A stretch of DNA of 11,206 nucleotides from Burkholderiales bacterium (lineage in GTDB: Bacteria > Pseudomonadota > Gammaproteobacteria > Burkholderiales > Casimicrobiaceae), in the NCBI GenBank assembly GCA_031257235.1, contig JAIRPA010000074.1, forward strand, positions 1 to 11,206, in the 5' to 3' direction. A model generated the notes under the pieces. It made no database searches. It was not told the DNA's origin and saw only the letters and a list, made by a program, of their open reading frames with translations. Below, one piece after another: positions 5,420-11,206 of the stretch. Position 1 is the stretch's first letter. Each line of letters starts with the position of its first letter. The translations under genes and the position numbers were made by a program.

Positions 5420-6514
5420 ATGTCTCGCCAAACCATTGCCCAAATCAATCTGAGTGCCTTCCGCCACAACCTTCGTTGCGTGCGAACCCAAGCCCCCTCC
5501 GCGCAAGTCTTGGCGGTGGTCAAAGCCAATGCTTACGGTCACGGGCTGATGAATATTTTGCCCGCCTTAAACGATGCCGACGGTTTGGCGCTTTTAGAGC
5601 TGCCCGCCGGCATCGCGTTGCGAGAGCGCAAATACGGTCGGCGGATTTTACTCTTAGAAGGATTTTTCTCGCCGGACGAATTAAAAGAAATCTCCCGTCA
5701 CCGGCTGGCGGTCGTCGTTCATTCGCACGAGCAAATCGAAATGCTGCAACAGGCAAAACTCGCGCGTCCGCTGGAAATTTTCTTAAAAATCAACACGGGG
5801 ATGAATCGCTTGGGCATCCCCGTCGATAAAACCAAACAATATGCGGAGCTCTTAACCTCTTTTCCTTCGGTCGCGGCGTTGCGCCTAATGACGCACTTGG
5901 GCAGAGGAGAGTCGCACGAGGGCGCGGTCGATCAATTGGCCAAATTTGAAGAAGCCTGCCAGGGGTTGCCCTACCCTAAAAGTATTGCCAACTCCGCGGG
6001 CATTTTGCGCTACAACGCCGTCGGGGGCGAAATTGTGCGCGCGGGGCTGATGCTCTACGGGTCTTCACCCTTGCCGGGCAAGCCGGCGCACACCTTGGGC
6101 TTGCAATCGGTGATGACGCTACGTTCGGAGTTAATCGCCGTTCAGGAAGTGGCGGCAGGAGAGCTGGTGGGGTATGGCGAAGTTTATCGCACGACGCGAC
6201 GCAGTCGCATCGGCGTGGTTGCCTGCGGCTATGCGGACGGCTACCCCGTCACCGCCAGAAACGGCACGCCGGTCATTGTGGCGGGGAAACGCACCGTCTT
6301 GGTCGGTCGGGTGTCGATGGACATGATGTGTGTCGATTTAACCGACATTCCCGAAGCCAATCCGGGCAGTCCCGTCACCTTGTGGGGCGAGGGTTTGCCG
6401 ATCGACGAAATCGCGCATCGCGCGGGCGTGATTTCTTATCAGCTGATGTGTGCGGTGGCGCCGCGCGTTCGGTTCGTCACCACCGAAGTCGGCAAAGTCG
6501 ATTTTGAGTTGTAA
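5420..6514 (+). CDS. alr: Alanine racemase
   Basis: This PLP enzyme interconverts L- and D-alanine in the cytoplasm to supply D-alanine for peptidoglycan. The protein has 364 residues, typical for the family. VVKANAYGHG near the N-terminus carries the PLP-binding lysine (Lys35). CGYADGYP carries the second catalytic base (Tyr271). RVSMDMMCVDLT follows in the C-terminal beta domain, so both active-site residues are present. The ATG at 5420 gives the usual start (MSRQTIAQINLSAFRHN); a TTG seven codons earlier is less likely. No clear Shine-Dalgarno sequence precedes it. It is followed after 51 bases by uvrC in the same direction and the two may be cotranscribed. Confidence 0.96.
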   Translation: MSRQTIAQINLSAFRHNLRCVRTQAPSAQVLAVVKANAYGHGLMNILPALNDADGLALLELPAGIALRERKYGRRILLLEGFFSPDELKEISRHRLAVVVHSHEQIEMLQQAKLARPLEIFLKINTGMNRLGIPVDKTKQYAELLTSFPSVAALRLMTHLGRGESHEGAVDQLAKFEEACQGLPYPKSIANSAGILRYNAVGGEIVRAGLMLYGSSPLPGKPAHTLGLQSVMTLRSELIAVQEVAAGELVGYGEVYRTTRRSRIGVVACGYADGYPVTARNGTPVIVAGKRTVLVGRVSMDMMCVDLTDIPEANPGSPVTLWGEGLPIDEIAHRAGVISYQLMCAVAPRVRFVTTEVGKVDFEL

Positions 6515-6565
6515 GACGGGCGGTGATCAAGGTCGCCTTGCCTTTGATTTTTCGGTGACGCCAAA

Positions 6566-8383
6566 GTGTTCGACGCGAAAACACTGATTGATTCCCTGCC
6601 GCAAGAGCCGGGCGTTTATCGAATGATCGACGAAAACGGGCAGGTTCTTTATGTCGGCAAAGCGATCAACTTAAAAAAGCGCGTCGCTTCGTATTTTCAA
6701 AAAAGCGATTTATCGTTGCGCATCGCCAAAATGGTGTCTCAAATCGCCAAGGTGGAAACGACGGTCACGCGATCCGAAGCCGAAGCCCTGTTGCTCGAAA
6801 ATAATTTAATCAAAGCCTTATCGCCGCGTTACAACATTCTTTTTCGGGACGACAAAAGTTATCCCTATTTGTGTTTGACCGGCGATACCTTCCCGCAATT
6901 GCGCTTTCATCGCGGCGCGTTAAAGCCCGAAAATAAATACTTTGGTCCTTACCCCGGAACAAGCGCGGTGCGCGAAGGTTTGGCGCTATTGCAAAAAGTG
7001 TTTTTATTGCGCACGTGCAACGCTTCGGTATTCAATAACCGCGCGCGTCCCTGCATGGCGTATCAAATCAAACGATGCTCCGCGCCGTGCGTGGGATTGA
7101 TCGACAAACCCATGTACGACAAAGACGTGCGTCGCGCCGTGATGTTTTTGGAAGGCAAAATCAGCGAAATTCAAGACACCCTGAAAAAAGAAATGGAGGA
7201 CGCCGCCACCTCATTGGCGTTTGAGCGCGCCGCCATGTTGCGCGATCAATTACAACGTTTGCAATACTTGCAGTCACAGCAATTTGTGGAAAGCGATGCG
7301 GCAAAAGACAGCGATGTCATTGCCGTGGCGCGTGAACAGGATCACGTGGCCGTCAATCTGGTGATGATACGTGGCGGGCGTCACGTGGGCGACAAAACGT
7401 ATTTTCCGGCGGGGGCTTTGGAGCGCGACGACACCGAGGTGATCGAAGCCTTTTTGATGCAACATTACGCCGACACGCCCGTGCCTTCCTCTTTGATGAC
7501 CAACGTGCCGATTCACCATGAAGTGATTGCCGAGGCGTTGAATACTTTAACGCATCGCAAAATCAACATCGTCACCCGTGCCGTCGGGGAAAAACGGGTA
7601 TGGCTTTTGATGGCGGCAAAAAACGCCAAACTGGCCATTGGGCAGAAAATCGCGCAAAAGGCGACGCAGACGGCAAGGCTTGCCGCGTTGCGTGACGCGC
7701 TGGGTCTTCCCGACATCGCGCGCATCGAATGCTTTGATATTTCGCACACGATGGGCGAGGCGGCGGTGGCGTCGTGTGTGGTGTTCGATACCGATCAAAT
7801 GAAAACGAACGAATATCGCCGGTTTAATGTGACGCCCAAACACGGCGGCGATGATTACGCCGCGCTTTTTGAGGCGCTGTCGCGTCGCGCCGCAAGAATT
7901 AAGTCCGGTGAAATCATAAAACCCGATCTTTGGGTGATCGACGGCGGGAAGGGGCAATTGAATGTTGCCGCCAAAGTGTTGTCCGAACAAAACCTTGATT
8001 GTGCTCTGATCAGTTTGGGCAAGGGGGTCGAAAGAAAAGTCGGCGATGAAGATATTTGGATTTTGGGTCGTCAAACGCCGCTTTGTCTGCCGCCGCAACA
8101 CATCGGGTTTCAGTTACTGCACCAGATTCGGGATGAGGCTCACCGGTTTGCGATACAAGGGCATCGCGCGCGCCGCGCCAAAGCAAGATTGACTTCCGTA
8201 TTGGTCGAGATTGACGGCATCGGAGAAAAACGCCGCCGCGCCCTTTTAGCGCATTTCGGGGGATTAAAAGCGATACGTGCCGCCGGCATTGACGATTTGG
8301 CGCGTGCGCCGGGCATTTCGCGCGCGATCGCCACCCGGATTTTCAACGCGCTGCATCACGCCCCACCCGAAGAGGGCGCTTGA
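6566..8383 (+). CDS. uvrC: Excinuclease ABC subunit C
   Basis: UvrC makes the two incisions around a DNA lesion in nucleotide excision repair after UvrA/UvrB loading. The 605-residue protein has all expected parts. The GIY-YIG nuclease has PGVY (15-18), YVGK (29-32), Arg39 and Glu78. Four cysteines (151, 163, 171, 175) match the iron-sulfur cluster spacing of the E. coli protein. A UVR helix (about 193-235) is the UvrB contact. The RNase H-like nuclease has CFDISH (Asp391), IDGGKGQL (Asp459) and DEAHRF (His526). Tandem helix-hairpin-helix motifs fill about 545-600. The start is GTG at 6566, with GGTGA 7 bases before it and the usual N-terminal length. A CAAGG-TCG-CCTTG hairpin lies in the 51-base gap after alr. 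Confidence 0.97.
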   Translation: MFDAKTLIDSLPQEPGVYRMIDENGQVLYVGKAINLKKRVASYFQKSDLSLRIAKMVSQIAKVETTVTRSEAEALLLENNLIKALSPRYNILFRDDKSYPYLCLTGDTFPQLRFHRGALKPENKYFGPYPGTSAVREGLALLQKVFLLRTCNASVFNNRARPCMAYQIKRCSAPCVGLIDKPMYDKDVRRAVMFLEGKISEIQDTLKKEMEDAATSLAFERAAMLRDQLQRLQYLQSQQFVESDAAKDSDVIAVAREQDHVAVNLVMIRGGRHVGDKTYFPAGALERDDTEVIEAFLMQHYADTPVPSSLMTNVPIHHEVIAEALNTLTHRKINIVTRAVGEKRVWLLMAAKNAKLAIGQKIAQKATQTARLAALRDALGLPDIARIECFDISHTMGEAAVASCVVFDTDQMKTNEYRRFNVTPKHGGDDYAALFEALSRRAARIKSGEIIKPDLWVIDGGKGQLNVAAKVLSEQNLDCALISLGKGVERKVGDEDIWILGRQTPLCLPPQHIGFQLLHQIRDEAHRFAIQGHRARRAKARLTSVLVEIDGIGEKRRRALLAHFGGLKAIRAAGIDDLARAPGISRAIATRIFNALHHAPPEEGA

Positions 8384-8394
8384 TCGGCAAAAAG

Positions 8395-8420
8395 AAAAAC
8401 CCCGGTTTTTGTCGAACCGG
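8395..8420. terminator. Weak hairpin after uvrC
   Basis: Two overlapping hairpins are possible. AAAAAC (8395-8400) pairs with GTTTTT (8405-8410), which on the plus strand ends in T5 and could end the uvrC transcript. CCGGTT (8402-8407) pairs with AACCGG (8415-8420), whose T-rich tail lies on the minus strand. The stretch begins with TCGGCAAAAAG immediately after the uvrC stop, a remnant of the CAAAAAGT repeat. Confidence 0.35.
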
Positions 8421-8480
8421 ACGGAATCAGTCTCAAATTGTAAATCTTGAAACAAATGGCGCGAATCATAAACGCGTTTG

Positions 8481-8489
8481 TGCGATAAT
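8481..8489 (+). promoter_or_regulatory. Extended -10 element for the lipoprotein gene
   Basis: TGC followed by GATAAT matches an extended -10 (TGn-TATAAT with one mismatch). It lies about 40 bases upstream of the lipoprotein ATG. No clear -35 is at the right distance; TTGAAA (8447-8452) is too far away. Confidence 0.35.
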
Positions 8490-8527
8490 CGCCGAAAATT
8501 TCCCGTCAACGAGAGACCTCTAACGCT

Positions 8528-9049
8528 ATGAAGGCAATTTTTAAAACTTATTTTCTGGGTGCGGCTCTTTTAGGAGCGGCTTTCTTTGGAACAGCGTGTT
8601 CGACGACCATGAATCATGAAGAATCGGATCAACCTTCAGCCACCGCCCCCAAACCGGTGGCGTCTCAATCTTATCACTCGGTGGTATGGCAATGGGAATA
8701 CACCGAAAGCGCGGACGGCAAAACCATCAAGCCCGCTATTCCCGAACGATATACCGTCTCTTTAAAACCGGACGGCACGGCGGCTTTTCTGGTGGACTGT
8801 AATCGCGGGGTCTCGGCGTATTCCGTTAAAGGTTCGCAATTAAAGTTTGAGACGATTGCCTTGACGCGCATGATGTGTTTTGGCGAAAGTCAGGCAAAAG
8901 AATACACGGACGGCTTGAATCGGGTGTCGGGCATTGAATGGACGGCGGAGGTTTTAAAGTTTAAGTTGCAGGGAGGCGGCACCATGTTTTTCACGCCGGC
9001 AGTCAAATCCGCTCGATCGCCGGCAGGCTCTGCCACCAAAAAGCGTTAA
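8528..9049 (+). CDS. META/HslJ-type lipoprotein
   Basis: The 173-residue protein starts with a lipoprotein signal (MKAIFK, then a hydrophobic stretch). The lipobox GTAC puts the lipidated cysteine at residue 24, followed by Ser, so outer membrane retention is likely. A Ser/Pro/Ala-rich linker (about 25-48) leads into a META-like domain (about 50-157). That domain has a WQW near the start, PERYTVSLKPDGTAAFLVDCN (73-92, written here as PERYTVSLKPDG plus DCN at 90-92), and a LTRMMC ending at Cys117. Cys91 and Cys117 could form a disulfide. HslJ proteins of this family are linked to heat shock and novobiocin resistance, but the exact role of this one is unknown. The ribosome binding site is weak (GAGA, 14 bases off). 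It lies 67 bases upstream of the menA-like gene. Confidence 0.75.
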   Translation: MKAIFKTYFLGAALLGAAFFGTACSTTMNHEESDQPSATAPKPVASQSYHSVVWQWEYTESADGKTIKPAIPERYTVSLKPDGTAAFLVDCNRGVSAYSVKGSQLKFETIALTRMMCFGESQAKEYTDGLNRVSGIEWTAEVLKFKLQGGGTMFFTPAVKSARSPAGSATKKR

Positions 9050-9116
9050 ATGACTTCGCCTGTAAAAGTCGCTTGACCTCAAAACGGTGGAGCACAAAAC
9101 CCTTAAGGTTCCAACA

Positions 9117-10091
9117 ATGGCATTTCCCAAATTTGCTTCTTGGCGCGCATGGACCATGGCGTTTCGCCCCAAAACCTTGGGGGTTGCCGCCGTGCCGGTG
9201 GTGGTCGCGGCGTTTTGGGTGTTCGCGCAACAAAGCCACGTGCATGTGCCCACGTTTATTTTGATGACGCTGTGTGCGATTTTGTTTCAAGTCATCACCA
9301 ATCTTCAAAACGATGTCGGTTATACCCAACGAAACGCAGACCCCGGCGGCGCACGGGTCGGGATGCCGCGCGCCACCGCGTTAAATCTTTTGACCGAAAA
9401 ACAAGTCAAAAACGCCATCAAAGGGGCGATCGCACTCGCGCTTTTTTTGAGCATTCCGCTGATTTATTGGCACGGTTGGATTGTGGCGGTGATCGGCGCA
9501 CTTTCGATTATTACCGCTATTTGGTATATGGCGGGCAAACATCCCTTGGCGTTTACGCCTTATGGTGAAGTGTTTGTTTTTATTTTTTTCGGATTGATCG
9601 CGGTCAACGGCGCGGTTTATGTGTTGACGCATGAAATGATTTCATTTTGGACTTTGCTTTTGTCGGTGGCGATTGGTTCGTTGGCGTCTTCGGTGTTGCT
9701 TGTCAATAATTATCGGGATTTGGAACACGATCAAAAAACCGGTCGCCGGACCCTTGCCGTTTTCTTGGGCAGATTGCGCGCGCAAAAAGTCTATGCGGTG
9801 TTGATCTTCGCGCCTTTTGTCATCACCTTAATTTTTGCCTCGAATCAATCCACCTTGTTTTTATTGCCGCTTTTTTCGTTGCCTTTTGCGGTGCGCACCT
9901 TCATTCGTTTCAAGCAAACCCCTCTTCAATCCTCTGCCGGCGATGCGTTTAATCATCTTTTGGTGCGCACGGTCACGCTGGAGGTGTTCTACGGCGCGCT
10001 TTTTTGCGTGGCGGCACTGGTGACCGGCATTTTAAAAACGTCGGATAAATTCAAGAGCTTAACCGAGGCTTGTTTGGGGTGGGTGGTATAG
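9117..10091 (+). CDS. menA: MenA-like UbiA family prenyltransferase
   Basis: The 324-residue membrane protein resembles 1,4-dihydroxy-2-naphthoate prenyltransferase, which attaches the isoprenoid tail in menaquinone synthesis. It has about 8-9 hydrophobic helices. MenA-like blocks include TNLQND (61-66), a PRA-LLTEKQV segment after it, KHPLAFTPYGEV, and NNYRDLEHDQKTGRRTLA with the second metal motif Asp201-x3-Asp205. The first motif is unusual: where MenA normally reads NDxxD, this reads NDVGY, so the second aspartate is Tyr69 (Asp66 and Asp75 remain). I chose the ATG at 9117 because TAAGG lies 8 bases upstream; a GTG at 9087 would add 10 residues. No other men gene is in the window, so a different aromatic acceptor is possible. 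Confidence 0.75.
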   Translation: MAFPKFASWRAWTMAFRPKTLGVAAVPVVVAAFWVFAQQSHVHVPTFILMTLCAILFQVITNLQNDVGYTQRNADPGGARVGMPRATALNLLTEKQVKNAIKGAIALALFLSIPLIYWHGWIVAVIGALSIITAIWYMAGKHPLAFTPYGEVFVFIFFGLIAVNGAVYVLTHEMISFWTLLLSVAIGSLASSVLLVNNYRDLEHDQKTGRRTLAVFLGRLRAQKVYAVLIFAPFVITLIFASNQSTLFLLPLFSLPFAVRTFIRFKQTPLQSSAGDAFNHLLVRTVTLEVFYGALFCVAALVTGILKTSDKFKSLTEACLGWVV

Positions 10092-10101
10092 AAGAGGTTC
10101 G

Positions 10102-10122
10102 GCAAAAAGTACTACTTTTTGC
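10102..10122 (+). terminator. GCAAAAAGT hairpin directly after menA
   Basis: GCAAAAAGT (10102-10110) pairs with ACTTTTTGC (10114-10122) around a 3-base loop, 10 bases after the menA stop. It is preceded by GAGGTTCGG, like the yedE end (GGGGTTCGG). It is a short member of the CAAAAAGT hairpin family and may help to end the menA transcript. Confidence 0.5.
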
Positions 10123-10136
10123 GGTTTGAAGTTTGC

Positions 10137-10168
10137 AAAAAAGGACAGGCAGAGCCTGATCCTTTTTT
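10137..10168 (+). terminator. 32-base A6/T6 hairpin, copy 2
   Basis: The layout is A6, GGA, CAGGC, loop AGA, GCCTG, a bulged A, TCC, T6. Compared with the copy at 3719-3750, two base pairs have changed on both sides of the stem (T-A to G-C and G-C to A-T). It stands 46 bases after menA and has a T6 tail, so it probably terminates menA transcription. Confidence 0.65.
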
Positions 10169-10186
10169 GTATAAACGGCGGGGAAA

Positions 10187-10293
10187 ACCGGATTGCGGAT
10201 CAAGTCCGCAATGACGACGCGCTTTGCGCGTCCGCCGCTTTTGGCGGCGTGGATTCTGCGACTTCGCCTGCTGTCGCAGGCTTCGCGCAGAAT
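10187..10293 (+). repeat. Palindrome cluster (modules A and B, complete copy)
   Basis: ATTGCGGA (10192-10199) pairs with TCCGCAAT (10205-10212). GACGCGC (10216-10222) pairs with GCGCGTC (10226-10232). CGCCGC (10233-10238) pairs with GCGGCG (10244-10249). ATTCTGCG (10253-10260) pairs with CGCAGAAT (10286-10293) and encloses an inner CCTGC/GCAGG hairpin (10267-10280). The same order occurs at 430-506, where the last arm is truncated. The frames that read through this block are not genes. Confidence 0.85.
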
Positions 10294-10303
10294 GACGACG
10301 TTT

Positions 10304-10328
10304 CTGATCCCTGATCCCTGGTTCCTGA
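10304..10328 (-). repeat. Heptamer array, reverse orientation
   Basis: The plus strand reads CTGATCC, CTGATCC, CTGGTTC, CTGA in period 7. It ends the palindrome cluster just as the array at 529-560 does. A small hairpin, CAGGC (10344-10348) with GCCTG (10353-10357), follows. Confidence 0.7.
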
Positions 10329-10376
10329 AACGCAAACCCCCGTCAGGCTAAAGCCTGCCCCCCCCTTTTGTGGAAC

Positions 10377-10533
10377 GCCCAAAAGGGAAAACCTACACCC
10401 TATGCCCAAAAGTAAACCCCTACACTCAACGCCAAAAAGTGGAAACCTACTTTTTGGCGGTTTGAGTTTTGGGCAGTTCGGGTTGGGCGGTAATAGTTAG
10501 CAAAAAAGTACCGGCAAAGCCGGATACTTTTTT
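10377..10533 (+). repeat. 157-base intergenic repeat, copy 2
   Basis: This is the partner of 3594-3750. It contains the same 27-base tandem units (starting 10377, 10404, 10431) and the hairpin CGCCAAAAAGT (10430-10440) with ACTTTTTGGCG (10449-10459). It keeps the same downstream stretch (GAGTTTTGGGCAGTTCGGG) and the 32-base hairpin at its end. The differences are few, and two of them compensate each other in the hairpin stem. No gene is contained in it. Confidence 0.9.
10502..10533 (+). terminator. 32-base A6/T6 hairpin, copy 3
   Basis: The layout is A6, GTA, CCGGC, loop AAA, GCCGG, a bulged A, TAC, T6. It differs from the copy at 3719-3750 by exactly one exchanged base pair (G-C to C-G). 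No gene ends just before it, so a simple terminator role for an adjacent gene does not explain this copy. Confidence 0.6.
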
Positions 10534-10540
10534 GCGTAGG

Positions 10541-10560
10541 GGGCGAGGCTTGCCTCGCCC
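10541..10560. repeat. GGGCGAGGC palindrome (module F)
   Basis: GGGCGAGGC (10541-10549) and GCCTCGCCC (10552-10560) surround TT. The identical 20-base palindrome is at 392-411, in both places just after GTAGG. Here it lies between two 32-base hairpins of opposite orientation. Confidence 0.8.
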
Positions 10561-10577
10561 GCGTGCGCCCTTTTTAC

Positions 10578-10609
10578 AAAAAATCGTCGGGGTCCCCCCG
10601 CGATTTTTT
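10578..10609 (-). terminator. 32-base A6/T6 hairpin, copy 4 (minus strand)
   Basis: Read on the minus strand it follows the same plan: A6, TCG, CGGGG, loop GGA, CCCCG, a bulged A, CGA, T6. The length is again exactly 32 bases. Its stem sequence is almost wholly different from the other copies, yet pairing, bulge and loop type are kept. In minus orientation no gene lies immediately upstream. Confidence 0.6.
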
Positions 10610-10620
10610 GGAAACCCCAC

Positions 10621-10669
10621 CGGCAAAAAGTAGGTTTTTACTTTTTGCCGACCAATCCCTGATCCCTGA
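10621..10669 (-). repeat. CGGCAAAAAGTA hairpin plus heptamers, inverted copy
   Basis: CGGCAAAAAGTA (10621-10632) pairs with TACTTTTTGCCG (10639-10650), a 12-base stem with a 6-base loop. CTGATCC and CTGA heptamers follow (10659-10669). On the minus strand the order is TCAGGGA heptamers, then GGCAAAAAGTAAAAACCTAC. That is the arrangement at the yedE end (3585-3612), here inverted. Degenerate A-rich and T-rich remnants follow up to about 10730. Confidence 0.75.
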
Positions 10670-10750
10670 AACACTTTTTGCCGCCCCCCCTACTGTTACA
10701 AAAAAACGATACTTTTTCACAAAGCAGAGAAACTAAATCGGCTTTTTCTC

Positions 10751-10798
10751 TTGACCGGTCTTTGACTGTGGTATGTTTGCACAATTGTGTTGTGGAGG
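10751..10798 (+). promoter_or_regulatory. Promoter region and strong RBS of the DJ-1 family gene
   Basis: TTGACC (10751-10756) and TATGTT (10772-10777) with a short 15-base spacer are a possible promoter. A second TTGACT (10762-10767) is nearby without a good -10. A perfect palindrome, CACAATTGTG (10780-10789), could be an operator. GGAGG (10794-10798) stands 8 bases before the ATG and is the best ribosome binding site on the plus strand of this window. Confidence 0.4.
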
Positions 10799-10806
10799 GG
10801 TTAAAC

Positions 10807-11206
10807 ATGTCTCGCGTGCTTTTGGCGTTGATTCACGGGTTTGAAGAAGTTGAAGCCTTGACGGCGGTGGATATTCTGCGGCGCGGCGGGGTGGATGTCA
10901 TCACCACGTCTTTAGGGGATTCGCCGCTTGTGACCGGCAGACACGAAGTTCCCGTCTTGGCGGACGCTCTTTTTGAGGGCGATTTTCCTACGGATTTTGA
11001 CATGATCGTCATTCCGGGCGGCACCATCGCTTACGTGGATCATCCCGGCTTTATGAGCTATGTTCGCCAATTTGCCGCCAAGAAAAAACCCATTGCGGCG
11101 ATTTGCGCCGCGCCTGCGGTGTTAGGGCGTTTGGGGCTTTTGAAGGGAAAAACCTGCGTGTGTTACCCGGGCATGGAACACGAAATGGTCGGCGCGAATA
11201 TTTCCG
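10807..11206 (+). CDS. DJ-1/PfpI family protein, N-terminal part
   Basis: The first 133 codons are visible; the gene continues beyond the right edge. The protein belongs to the DJ-1/ThiJ/PfpI superfamily, closest to the YajL/DJ-1 branch. GFEEVEALTAVDILRRGG (11-28) carries the conserved glutamate (Glu16). DMIVIPGG (65-72) follows. AAICAAPAVLG carries the nucleophile-elbow cysteine (Cys100). YPGMEHEM lies near the visible end. Members act in oxidative stress protection, as chaperones or as glyoxalase/deglycase-type enzymes; the exact activity is debated and cannot be fixed here. The ATG start follows a strong GGAGG. It lies after a 715-base repeat-filled gap and probably has its own promoter. 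Confidence 0.85.
   Translation, partial: MSRVLLALIHGFEEVEALTAVDILRRGGVDVITTSLGDSPLVTGRHEVPVLADALFEGDFPTDFDMIVIPGGTIAYVDHPGFMSYVRQFAAKKKPIAAICAAPAVLGRLGLLKGKTCVCYPGMEHEMVGANIS

Noticed and set aside
6515..6565. CAAGG-TCG-CCTTG hairpin between alr and uvrC as a terminator
   Set aside because: The stem is only 5 base pairs with a 3-base loop, and a T-run does not directly follow it; the genes are close enough to be cotranscribed.
10051..10674. Several short frames across the repeat region after menA
   Set aside because: They are translations of palindromic repeats with no ribosome binding sites; overlapping frames exist on both strands, as expected for inverted repeats.
10692..10730. A-rich and T-rich stretch near 10700 as a fifth 32-base hairpin
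   Set aside because: Spacing and pairing do not fit the plan; at most it is a decayed remnant.

Overview
This is a stretch of bacterial chromosome, probably from a beta- or gammaproteobacterium. PanF and YhdT read much like their Escherichia coli counterparts. The lplT-alr neighbourhood recalls betaproteobacteria. A MenA-type prenyltransferase suggests a quinone other than ubiquinone. No gene looks phage- or plasmid-borne, and I see no rRNA, tRNA, CRISPR array or transposase.

Layout, left to right. (1) The 5' end of an unrecognised gene runs off the left edge on the minus strand (1-119). (2) An AT-rich gap is followed by a repeat-filled gap (120-597). (3) A minus-strand operon yhdT-panF has an ATGA stop/start overlap. 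It shares overlapping divergent promoters with a plus-strand selenium/sulfur-type transporter of the YedE family (2538-3605). (4) A repeat cluster lies between the convergent yedE and lplT. (5) lplT (minus) is divergent from alr-uvrC (plus; 51 bases apart). (6) A META/HslJ-type lipoprotein is followed by a MenA-like prenyltransferase. (7) A 715-base gap is packed with palindromic repeats. (8) The 5' part of a DJ-1/PfpI family gene runs off the right edge.

The genes are mostly housekeeping: pantothenate uptake, lysophospholipid flipping, D-alanine supply, nucleotide excision repair and quinone prenylation. They do not form one pathway.

The unusual content is between the genes. The three large gaps carry the same small modules in the same order: heptamer repeats, a hairpin around CAAAAAGT, an exactly 32-base hairpin, a GGGCGAGGC palindrome, an ATTGCGG palindrome, GC-rich palindromes, then heptamer repeats in the opposite orientation. 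The 32-base hairpin occurs four times. Its paired bases change together while an A6/T6 frame, a bulged A and a three-purine loop stay fixed. The modules reach into the 3' ends of panF, yedE and lplT and supply their stop codons. This looks like a composite, structured intergenic repeat family that ends genes and may terminate transcription. It is the best candidate here for something not well described.
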